DNA of 64,000 nucleotides from Cristatella mucedo (taxonomy: Eukaryota > Bryozoa > Phylactolaemata > Cristatellidae): the NCBI GenBank assembly GCA_009760855.2, contig WPIO01000137.1:186001-250000 (forward strand), read 5' to 3'. The first letter of the stretch is position 1. Each line of letters starts with the position of its first letter. The position numbers and the translations under genes are program-made. This document shows, one piece after another, positions 54,700-64,000 of the stretch. The notes below the pieces were generated by a model. That model saw only the letters and a list, made by a program, of their open reading frames with translations, did no database searches and was not told the DNA's origin.

Positions 54700-54985
54700 G
54701 AGGCTTGCGACTTTTTATTATGCCTGGGTTATACACCTTATAGGAAGGCATCCCTAAGGCAGCTAAGGAGGACTATGCCAAGGTATAAGAAGCGCTTCTG
54801 GCAGTGTTCTCGCCGATTTGACACTAATGCCTCTGAGGAATTTGCCTAGCCTCGCCTTGTGGAGGGGGAAAACGTTAATGTTTATTTGTCGAACTTAAAT
54901 GGGTTGGCTGGGCTGGTGGTTGGAGATTTCGTTAAGTTTGCCTTCCTAGCTGGACTGCCTGAGGCTGGAAAGAAGCATCACCAAG
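54700..54985 (+). pseudogene. Second retrotransposon gag relic
   Basis: In one frame with two stops: KEDYAKV then stop then EALLAVFSRRFDT, stop, RLVEGENVNVYLSNLNGLAG and FVKFAFLAGLPEAGKK. The pattern GExVxVYLxxLxxLA followed by FxxGLPE is typical of LTR-retroelement Gag. No LTRs were seen beside it. It is a different type from the gag at 47.5 kb. Confidence 0.7.
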
Positions 54986-55618
54986 CTCGTCCAACCTTGC
55001 TGATATGCTTATGCATATCCTTTGATGATTTTTCGTAGCGATGCTGGTTTGTATTGCGACATGTAATTGTTAACTAAAGCCTTCTTATCAGGCTACGTGT
55101 AATTTCATTAGTTCAGCGTAACGTGTAATACCTCGCAAAATATTTACACACCAAGTTAAGGTCAATAAATTAGACCCGGTGTTGACTTCTTTTAATTAAT
55201 ATAACGTCTGTAAAAAAAACCTACTCATTTGAGTGAGTCAGGAGGTAGATGATGAAGTGCTGATTCAACTGCCAGTAGTTGCAAGTGCACATGACCGGAA
55301 AACTGAGATATAATAATCAAGTGCCAAAAGCAACACTAGTCAAGCGACAGCTATAGTCTTACAGTGGAAAATTATTCTTGCCATCAGGCAAGTTGTTAAA
55401 AAGTTAAAGTCGGCTAAGACAGTTATAGCCTTCCTTGTGTTGTTTTTTTCGAGATTCGTATAAATGAAATGGCTTCTTTAGTAAAGAGAATTTCAAGAGA
55501 GTTATTGCATTCCTGAACATATTTAGTGATCAAGCTTTCAATAATAGGGAAGCCAATCTAAGTAAGGTTGTGCGTGTTTACGCTGGACCTGATAATTGGT
55601 ATCCTACTTATGTTTCAG
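54986..55618. other. Upstream of gene 2 EGF exon, no exon recognised
   Basis: A signal-peptide exon and start codon for gene 2 were not identified here. Confidence 0.4.
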
Positions 55619-55744
55619 CCTATTTAATAGGTCAGACGTCTGCACTCCCGTGCCACTGTTTAAACGGCTCTCCATGTGTGCAGAGTAGCGGTTTCTGCAA
55701 AAGCGGCTGTCAGGGAGGATGGTATGGTCCTGGCTGTCAAGTTG
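55619..55744 (+). CDS. Gene 2, EGF-like module exon (partial gene, probable RPTP ectodomain)
   Basis: 126 bp, phase 1 to 1, with acceptor 'acttatgtttcag' and donor 'gtaagt'. It encodes YLIGQTSALPCHCLNGSPC, VQSSGFCKSGCQGG and WYGPGCQV: six cysteines in an EGF-like spacing with the GWYGPGC ending. In lophotrochozoan receptor phosphatases and MEGF-like proteins an EGF of this type directly precedes a fucolectin domain, as found here. The phase 1-1 exon is a typical shuffled extracellular module. The start codon and signal peptide are not located, and the gene continues right. Confidence 0.82.
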
Positions 55745-56204
55745 GTAAGTTCAAATTTATTCGTACACAGTACCTTACGGCTGGTTGGCTAGTATAAACA
55801 GCTTTCAGCAAAGTATAAGCCGTGCTCCTGCTGATATATGTATTCCTTTTTGGCTTGCTCGACGATTGACCATTCTTAGGCCCGTTCACGTTCAGCTGGA
55901 GGGGCAATTTTCTGTCGTGGCCTGTGTAGTGCAATATAGATTTCAGCCTAATATAGCTTTTGGTTTTCTGACATCTACTTCTGGCTGCTGAAGTGGTTTT
56001 TTCACCATAAGATTGAGTTTAGTTGTAAGCAAGATTTGCAATCTGTTTTCAGCTTTCATAAATATTTGTTTCGTTGAACTATTGTTATGCAATATCATCA
56101 TTCAGGGTACAGCTATCAAGTTTGCAGGCTTTCTATCTAGTGTTTTGATGCCCCCAAAAGAAGCTTGGTTGGTTTTTTTAGTTTACTATACTATTGTCTT
56201 ACTA
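55745..56204. other. Intron, nothing recognised
   Basis: Pyrimidine-rich AT-biased intron sequence. Confidence 0.4.
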
Positions 56205-56376
56205 CAGTCAACTCTACCCATAAGATTACGATCGTGATCGCCAATGACCATTCTTACAAGCAGAGAATTCTGATAGGCAGATTCATAATATAGCTTGAGT
56301 AAATCTCATATGGGAATCGTTATTCTTATAAGCAGAATATTCCTATATCCGATATTCTTATACGGTGAGTCAACTG
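56205..56376. mobile_element. MITE, 172 bp, TA target site
   Basis: Ends CAGTCAACTCTACCCATAAG and, inverted, CAGTTGACTCACCGTATAAG, flanked by TA on both sides (56203-56204 and 56377-56378). Terminal identity is about 14 of 20, then ATAAGAxTA continues. It looks like a short Tc1/mariner-superfamily MITE, distinct from the 780-bp element at 43318. Confidence 0.82.
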
Positions 56377-57284
56377 TATTGTTGTGGACTATTTGAAATC
56401 TTTCGTTGCTGAGAGTTACTTTAAACACCACTCCAAACAGCTGCTGTAACGCCATCGTAATTAGGTGCTTAGAATTTCTGATAAATACTTACCTGAAAAC
56501 CTAACTGCCTACAAAAGTACTATTACAGTCTCCAATATTTTTGATCTTCCGTTTGCTTTTAATAATAAGGAAATTAGTATATAATGTGTACTAATTTGCA
56601 AGAAATCGTATTATGTACGTATAATCTTCATGCTTCTCTGCTAGAGAATTGATTGTTTACATGTACTGTGTCAAACATGCAAAAATAACCAAATAGCATG
56701 CTTAGGGCCAGCATGCTAAATAAAGTAAGTATAAAAGTACTCGATAGTATTATAACTAATGGGCAGACACTTTGCCCTGAATCCCATATCGACACTCTCG
56801 CCACGTTAACCGGAACAAAAACATGTCCAAGTTAGCTAGGAAAAAGCTTACTACAACAGAATTGTCTTGGCTGGAGGCTTTAAAACACAAAACAACCTTA
56901 CAGGTAGTGAATCCATCTGTGGCTAATTGTGTGTGTACTTAGTCTGTGGGTCGATGGCATTTGTTGCTTTGTTATTAGTGGTACTGCCAGAGTATGGCAG
57001 AGAGTGTAGAGTATATGGCACTGCTATGGGTCTTATGGCCATTGTGATTGTATGGTGATGGTGCATGAGGGTTAGTGGCCGCCAATAGAGGCATATGGTC
57101 TTTGCGATTAGAATGCCAAGCACAGCGGTCTAGTACTGGCTGATTGGCCAGCATCTACATAAAAAAAAAGTGTTTTAAAGCCCGTTAAGGTGTTTTCGTG
57201 TGCCGTCGTTGGTGCCCCATTTGTATTTAGCTTATCTACCCATAAGCAAGCTTAGTCATTGAGCTTCACAAGAACCGCAGGCTA
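56377..57284. other. Intron, nothing recognised
   Basis: No exon or element recognised. Confidence 0.4.
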
Positions 57285-57415
57285 GAATAATAATAACGAT
57301 AATAATAATAATGCACTTGATAAAGTCCCCTCAGAAAACTCAACCACTTTCTAAGCGCATTAAATTTGCCAACGCGATTGAAGACCAAAGTAATATAACA
57401 AGGCTCAAAGAAGTT
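57285..57415 (-). mobile_element. LINE family A 3' end, antisense
   Basis: (TAA)n-rich start, 'gcacttgataaagtcccctc' and 'agaaaactcaaccactttct'. Confidence 0.82.
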
Positions 57416-58599
57416 CGAGACGGCTTAACGTTGATTATATGTGGTTGATATTTGGTAGTTGACAGTGGGCAGACTTGACATTGGAGGGACAGGCTTATCT
57501 AATGACAAGTCTTTGAAATATTATGTAAACATTACAGGAAGATGTCACCTGAGGCTTATATTGAATGAGCAGAGCAGTTTCAGCACTAAAAAGGATATTA
57601 ACAAAACCAAATTACGATATGATACGTGCTTGAGACCCTGTGGAAACTTAATTTTGGTCTAGCTGGTACATGCAGTAAGGGTTGAAAGGAAGCATAACTA
57701 TTTTGCATAAACTGCACAAATGCTTCATACTATCAGCAAACAAAATGACAGTGCAAGTATGTAACTCGGGTAGTAAATAAATAAAGAACTTGGAGCTTCC
57801 TTAAAAATATTGACTTGTCAGAGATGCTGTGTCGGTAGGTTGAAGGTCAACGATTTCCCAGCAGAGGACATACAGCGGAGGTTTCTATGAAATTTTAAAT
57901 TGAATAAAGGCTTCCTGACTACCGTAATAGGAAGGGCTGCACAGGCCTTGGTAAATCTGACAGGATGGAATTTTAAGTGAGAAGGCCACCTAAAAATAGT
58001 ATCCCCACCTACGTGTGAGTAGCCGAGGCATAAAATCAATGCACAGCTGAATACACACTTTCGCTGGTCAACGGCAAGTCATGTTACGTTCGAGCTGGGC
58101 TTTACGGGGCAGAAAAGTGTAGCCACAAAATTACTCACCACTCATAAGAGTGTCCAGGCATTGTTATGAAGACTTGCGAGTGATTCAGTGGCACCGAATG
58201 GAATGTTTACTGAAAAATTTCTCCTTTTGCTCAGCCAAGAGCTTCGCAATATCTAGACCAAAGAAATTGTGTGATATCTTTAGTTTTGCCTCAGGCTGAC
58301 TATCCGTTGTTGCTGTCTCTTTTTATACAAGAGGGCTCATTTGACTTACTTCCTAGCAGTGATTAGTGTGGTGTCGGTTGCTTTCTGGTCTTTTCACTGT
58401 TAGTATACTTCAAATCCCTTAGGAAAAGTGTTTTTGGTTCTATACTTCAATGAAGCAGAATTTACAGCCGGCAGCTGTCACGTCATATTGTAATTCGAAT
58501 ACAAAACCCTACAGGTTTGTTGCATCCATCGTTCTACCCGAACGATTCTTCCTCTGTGTGCCAATGGACCTGGGATTGCACGTATTGAGACAAACCTGA
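57416..58599. other. Intron, nothing recognised
   Basis: No exon or element recognised. Confidence 0.4.
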
Positions 58600-58695
58600 C
58601 ATGCAACAATTGTAAAGCGCCTTGAAAGAGATTGAGTTTAATTGGGGAGCTTTATTTCAATGAATTATCGCTATTAGTGATATTATTATTTTCTT
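58600..58695 (+). mobile_element. LINE/SINE-like 3' tail, sense
   Basis: 'tgtaaagcgccttgaaagag' then 'attgagtttaattggggagc' and 'tttatttcaatgaatta' show the same tail pattern as LINE A and the SINE at 5583, with a TATTATTATTTTC tail. Confidence 0.65.
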
Positions 58696-58849
58696 TATTA
58701 TTTTTCCACGATTAGCAAAGTTAATGGACTAATAATATGTTGTTGCTAGTGGTACTTCTGTGTTTTACATTGTTTAACTTTTTTGGGAATGAGACCCGAA
58801 TAAGCAATTTGTAATGTTCACTTTGCAGATTCATTTCGTGCGGCATCTA

Positions 58850-58970
58850 GCATTTAGCTAATATTAACGATAATACATTTGATATAGCTCTCTCTGGGAA
58901 CTCAGTTTTTCTAAACAATTTACATTTGTTGTAAAATGAGCAATATTGAATGATTAGTGGAAGCTGACCC
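58850..58970 (-). mobile_element. LINE family A 3' end, antisense, decayed
   Basis: 'gataatacatttgatatagc' then 'tctgggaactcagtttttct' and 'acatttgttgtaaaatgagc'. Confidence 0.65.
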
Positions 58971-60237
58971 TTTTAGGCAACCACTATTTTTATAACATAT
59001 GTGCGAGTCTGGAAAGTATAAATCATATCCCTTGATGCATGGTATTTCCTGTTGGTTATTCTCTTATAGATATTTGGGTAAATAAAATAAAGCTTGCTAG
59101 TCAGATGATAGTTTTTAGCTGTCTCTCATGTATCAATGATCAAAGTCTATGGTCACGGATTCTAGCTTTATGCTTAGCATGGTCGAGTACAGTAACATAT
59201 TTTTTCTGTGCTACTTGCCCTCCAGTAGTGAAAATGATTGTGATCTTTTTTTGACAAATATCACCAATGTAGCCTTAAAAGAACTCTGGAGCCGTGGTCA
59301 AGCTGAGGTAAGCCATGAGTGTTGGTAGCCATGATTGGGTCGTAGTAAGCCTCCTTTTAGAAAAATTTAGAATCATTGATGAAATAGCCTCAATCTGGGA
59401 TTTTCATTCCCTTATATGGAGCAGACTAATTTGTTAAGTGGCCTGAATGGTGGAAGGTCGGTTTTGTCTCTTGCTGTGCAATATTTGGCAGCGGTAGATT
59501 TTTCAAGAAAGAGTGCCCAAAATGCTATTCAATTCATTGACTTTCATGCTGTTACCACTTATCAACGTAGTGGTGATTCTGAATATTTCTGATGCATTTG
59601 AAATATTTAATCACGGCGAACATGCCGTAGAAATCGGGCCTGTCTATCATTACAAGCTTTCAACAATGCTTTAGGATTTACGAACTCTTGGTTTGTCCAG
59701 TCTTTTAGTTCAGTAGACCACGTGGTAAGTCTCTCGTATTAATGCCAATTTTGAAGTCCCACAATATTTTAGTGCAGATTGACCTCAAAGGCATCACTTC
59801 TCCTGTAGTTGCTATCTCATTGTAGAAGCAAACATTCGTTATCCTTTTTCAGCAGTTTTTCAACTTGCTGATACGCGACCAGTAATTGTATGCAGGCTTT
59901 CTGGGTGTTCACATCTAGTTCCACAGATTTAGGCACCTACAAAGCTGAGAAGAAGAGGAGTCATTGTTTAAATTAAATCTTGCGTTATCTGCCCTGTTCA
60001 TGACTGTTTGTAATCCCTACTGGTACAATGGTGTGTGCATGTAGACCATACCTTAAGCTTTATGCAGTGGTCGTTTTCTCTTTTATGGTTATCTGCTTTT
60101 TTAGTAACCCACAAGCTACATGGCTTGTGGGATATTTCACACCATCAGTGTTGTTTGTGGGATAGCTTACATGCAGTTCAAATGAAAAGATGAAAGAAAG
60201 TTATAGACAGCCATGCTCACGGTATTTTGAAAAAATA
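58971..60237. other. Intron, nothing recognised
   Basis: No exon or element recognised. Confidence 0.4.
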
Positions 60238-60330
60238 TTTAATAATAATAATGCACATGATAAAGCCCCCTCAGAGAACTCAATCTCCGTCTAGGCGCTT
60301 AAAATTTGGTATAAATGGTAGTTAAGAGTA
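60238..60330 (-). mobile_element. LINE family A 3' end, antisense, very short
   Basis: 'taataataatgcacatgata' then 'agagaactcaatctccgtct' and 'aggcgct': only the tail and hairpin are present. Confidence 0.8.
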
Positions 60331-60691
60331 GTTTTAGTCACACCGTCGCATCACCAGCTCTGGAAGAGCAGTTTTTAAGCCTCGCTTTTTGATAGACGTA
60401 TTAAGTGAAGAATAACTATAAAATTTACGAAGAATAATTGCTGGGGTGTAGCCTAGCTAGCTTAATAAAGCACCATTACGTGGATATTCTGCACAAACTG
60501 TATGCATGCTCGGTGCGATACTATGCAACCAAATGAAATATTTATTTATTTATTGGCTTGCTTGCTTTAACGCTTTTGTTTGTGGAAAGACAGTCTAAAA
60601 CAACTCTGATTTCGTCTAGTTGCAATTTCTATCGCGAAAAATACGTTGATTTCGTCTAGTTGCAAGTTGTATCGTCTTCCTTGGCAACTAG

Positions 60692-60940
60692 GTAATTTGG
60701 CTCTGGGAAAGAATGCCACCCAGTCCAGTACGCATACTGATCATGGGAGTCTCAATGTTGCTGGCTTAGCCGTCGATGGGCTATTTCCTCACGTCAACAG
60801 TGACTCGACGTTATCATGCAGCCATACCCAGGCACACTTGAACCAAAAGGGACAAAATGCATGGTGGTACGTCACACTGTCACAATCGCAGGTGTTTGTT
60901 CTAACGAACATTGTCATCGTCAACCGGCGAGGACCTAATG
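60692..60940 (+). CDS. Gene 2, fucolectin (F5/8-type C) domain, first half
   Basis: 249 bp, phase 1 to 1, with acceptor 'ccttggcaactag' and donor 'gtgaga'. It encodes GNLALGKNATQSSTH, VAGLAVDGLFP, WWYVTLSQSQVFVLTNIVIV and NRRGPNG. This is the fucolectin pattern (NxALGKxAxQSSxx...AxxAVDG......WWxVDL...xIxxxxIxNR). Fucolectins bind fucose or other glycans through a His/Arg cluster; the arginines in NRRGPN-GYR are candidates. The phase fits the EGF exon at 55619. Confidence 0.92.
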
Positions 60941-62869
60941 GTGAGAATTTCTTTTTGCTCTGACTCGTTTTACTTTTCCAATAAGTAAATACACGGTTGC
61001 AAATACCATACTGCCAATACAAATATCAATGCTTAATGGTGGACGTGCTTTTTATGTACCTCCCAGACTTACCAATAATGGCAGTGTCAAATTCAGTCAG
61101 GAATTTGTGTTTTAACAGAGCTTGTTGAAGTCAAAGGAGTGACAATCCTTGCCCTGATGTTGTATTAAGGAGTTTCTACCTGCATCCAATAAAATGCTCT
61201 AGTACAGAGAATTGTATATGGATCAGTTTAATCACTATTGTCAAAAGACCCCGTCTGTCAGCAGCTGCTGCTGCCAACAGCCTATTATTAAGAGTGAGGA
61301 CATTCACCTGCATTTAAGGAAGGTGGCCAGGAGATCGGTTCATTTGTGCCAGCAAAGCAGCATGTGTCAGGGTGTCTCCTTTTAGAAGTGCAGAAGGACT
61401 TCTCGATATCTGATTTTCACCGCGAATCATTGACTTCAACATTCTAAAGCATCTGCTGGAAGTCTATTTACCCAAGTTTTAGTTTCTAAAATGTGTCATT
61501 TTTTATTAATAGGGGTTCTGCATGCACAACATATCAGGCGGAAAGCTGTGGGCTCAGTTTAACGGAGTTACAACAACCATTAACATGTTCAAGCATAATT
61601 GCGCATAAAGTTAGCTCTCTTTTGTGACTTTCAATAGCTTCGAGTCGCACATGTCTAATGTCGAGAATAGGCCCTTAAATAGTCTCAGCTTGGACATCAG
61701 TTGTTTCAGGGTCACCCATAATTAATCGTCCCTTCAACTAATATTTCCCTGAACATGAAGTGGCTGTCTCATTTGTCTAGTATTCCTCAGTCATGCACGT
61801 CCTGTGGTGCGTTTACGGCTCATACGTCACTGAATTTGTGAAAGCTTTGGCTGCATGCTTCGAACTAATTTTGAGCGAGGATAATTTCTCCCCCCCCCCA
61901 TTGGATCACGAAAGGTAGTATCCTTGGCTATGTCTGTAAAGCACTTTATTGGTACCTCTAGGGCTGCTAGAGTCTACCATGCGGCACAAATTTTTATTTT
62001 GGCAGTTGGTTATTACTTTGAACTAATTGACTGATTGACTGATTGACTAGCAGCCATTACCAATTGCAACGCTTACATGTCCGCCACTGATCGATTTTCC
62101 AAGAATTAAGAAACTCCTGGGGCTTATTCTCTTTTTTTCTACTCTTTTAATTCTACTTCTTTTTTTTCTCCTCCTTCTTCTTCTGCTTTTTCTTCTCCGT
62201 CTTCTTCGCTTTCTTTTTTTCTCCTTTTTCTTTTTCGTGTTCCTCATCTTTTTCGTCTTCCTCATCTTTTTTGTCTTCTTTTCCTTCTTCTTTTTCCTTC
62301 GCCTTCATTGATCGTCAGTGAATGGAAATCGCCACGATAACTTAATCAGAAATGTATATCCCTGGAGTGTTTTATTAAAATATCGAAATTTGATTTGGGT
62401 GTGGAACTAATTCTTCTTCGACACTGATTATCTGTTAGAGTGCCTCTTTAAAAAAAAATGGTTTACCTACTTATGCTATACCTTTTGTATTGATTTGGAT
62501 TAAAATTGTCTATCCCAGAAATTGTCTGCTTCCCATCATTGGCTTGCTGGTACTAGTTTTCCATGATGCCAGCAATTACTTGACTCGGTTGGTGCTCCAT
62601 CGCTTTTGTGCTGTTTACTTGCAGTAAGCATGCTCACTTCTTCGGTAGTGCCTTATTTTTTCCTGATTGGTGCTATAAATACCACATCATCTCCTTTTGT
62701 TGTTGAAATTTTTCATATTTCTGTAGCATAGTCAGCAGTTTTATGCATTGGAGGAGGTCCAGTCAATTTAAAAATCTGTGCTTCCCCGAGCGATGTCGAG
62801 CGGTCTCTGCTAATTGCTTAAGTACTGAGGGATATGCGAGTAGAGTTCAGTCGTGGCTGCTGCTCTGCC
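60941..62869. other. Intron; pyrimidine-rich tract at 62148-62312
   Basis: A (TTC)/(TTTC)-rich polypyrimidine tract spans 62148-62312; its Lys/Arg-rich minus-strand frame is an artefact. The rest is unrecognised intron. Confidence 0.5.
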
Positions 62870-63035
62870 TGTGTGCGAATTGTAGGCCTTCTCTCTCCTC
62901 GCCTATTTTGGCCACCGAATGCGTACCGAAAGCCGCTTAGGCTGTGAGTGCTCTATACAAAACTCTCCTGCGTAACACCCACATGGTCTTTATGACTTTT
63001 TTGGAGTTACTGATGGAAATACATTACATTGCATA
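62870..63035 (+). mobile_element. LINE family B 3' end, sense
   Basis: 'accgaatgcgtaccgaaagc' then 'ctcctgcgtaacacccacat', 'ttggagttactgatggaaat' and the tail ACATTACATTGCA. It gives the sense 3' end of the family with its imperfect hairpin. Confidence 0.85.
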
Positions 63036-63303
63036 TATGTTGCCCAGGGTTTAGGCTCTCTTTCACACAGCTCTTTTGGCATGCTATTTACAGTGAACTT
63101 TAATGTCACAGATTTTATTTCTATCTTTCAACTTCGCCAGCTATTTCTTTCCTGCCTTTAATCCGGTAGCTAAACAGCATAGCAAGAGCACACTGAAAGC
63201 CTTGTTGGTGCAAGTGTAGGGTACAGAGTTCACTGAGCAAAGCTGCCTGCCGTATGTAGTGTATTTACAATCCTTAGGTTAAAACGGTGCCATTGGTTTG
63301 CAG

Positions 63304-63552
63304 GTTATCGCCTGGGTAACTTTTTCATACTGTTTGCGAATGATTCAGCCGATGATCCCAACCCAGCTACATGGTCAGAGTGTGCATACGAAGAAAAAAA
63401 TCTAGCAGGGGTCTTAAATAAGACCTACACCTGCCGAGGCTTGGCTATTGGCAAGAGGGTCGCTATATACCTCAATACAGGTCATGAAAATGTGTGGAGT
63501 GAGAACATACTGACGCTCTGTGAAGTCTATGTGTACGGATATGAATTAATTG
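63304..63552 (+). CDS. Gene 2, fucolectin domain, second half
   Basis: 249 bp, phase 1 to 1, with acceptor 'ttggtttgcag' and donor 'gtgagt'. It encodes GYRLGNFFILFANDSADDP, TWSECAYEEKN, TYTCRGLAIGKRVAIYLNTG and LTLCEVYVYGYELIG. The ending LTLCEVxVYG is the classical fucolectin C-terminus. The exon has exactly the same length as the first-half exon. The gene goes on past the window. Confidence 0.93.
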
Positions 63553-64000
63553 GTGAGTCACATGTATTCTTGGTGCATTTTTATGTCAGTGGTCGTATTT
63601 ACTTCTTTCCAATTGGCCATTGTTTATTGGAGCTTTCTTAAACTTTCAATATCGGTTCAGATTGCTTGGGTGAATGCTGAGATGCCGTTTTGGCTTGTGC
63701 TGTGATGCCATTCCCGCTGAGCTGTAGCAGACAACTACCTTTTCTGCATTATGCCTCTTTTCATGGATGGGAAACACCTCTGGTCACGTCCGGCTTAGAA
63801 GTTGATAAGGCGCAGCTGATAAAAGATAGGGCCTCCGACGAGTACTGCAAAGCTGTAGTCAATTCAGCTGCATTGCTAGTAGCACTGTGTGCCACCATTG
63901 TAGGGGCACCTGCCAGCAGCCCTAGTCTCAGCAGCCGTTATCGACTGCAAACTCCATCGTGCACCCTAAAGCTTACTGGCATGCGGCAAAATGCAATGGA
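63553..64000. other. Intron of gene 2 to window end
   Basis: No further exon was recognised before the window edge. Confidence 0.5.

Overview
The window is intron-rich animal DNA. It has spliced exons with GT/AG borders, long introns and dense LINE, LTR and DNA-transposon debris. Receptor tyrosine phosphatases carrying EGF plus fucolectin (F5/8-type C) ectodomains are best known from molluscs and other lophotrochozoans, so such an invertebrate is my guess; the phylum cannot be fixed from sequence alone.

Gene 1 (+, about 7.0-39.4 kb) is the cytoplasmic part of a receptor-type protein tyrosine phosphatase (RPTP). Fifteen short exons join in a consistent phase into two PTP domains. D1 spans 7020-22610. 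It keeps the HC-x5-R loop but has WPN instead of WPD, KNMF instead of KNRY, and no Q-loop glutamines. D2 spans 23352-39411 and has lost the WPD loop, the catalytic-loop His and the Arg. The extracellular and transmembrane exons were not found; they lie in unrecognised sequence or left of the window.

Gene 2 (+, from about 55.6 kb and past the right edge) starts with phase 1-1 exons: one EGF-like module, then two 249-bp exons that form one fucolectin domain. That is the expected ectodomain order of the same receptor family, so the window probably crosses the junction between two tandemly arranged RPTP genes. The 16 kb between them holds only repeats and unrecognised DNA.

Repeats make up most of the rest. 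LINE family A (CR1/L2/jockey-like, 3' ATT tail with a hairpin) and LINE family B (ATTAC-type tail) occur in about 25 fragments. There are three solo LTRs: 1462 bp at 9867, 1235 bp at 48150 inside a gag gene, and 270 bp at 46935 inside a LINE. A second gag relic, a Tc1/mariner transposase relic, a 780-bp pogo-like element, a 172-bp MITE, a tRNA-derived SINE, a segmental tandem duplication (15.8-21.8 kb), a degenerate satellite of about 160 bp period (44.8-46.1 kb) and many microsatellites are also present. Several insertions are nested, so their relative ages can be ordered.
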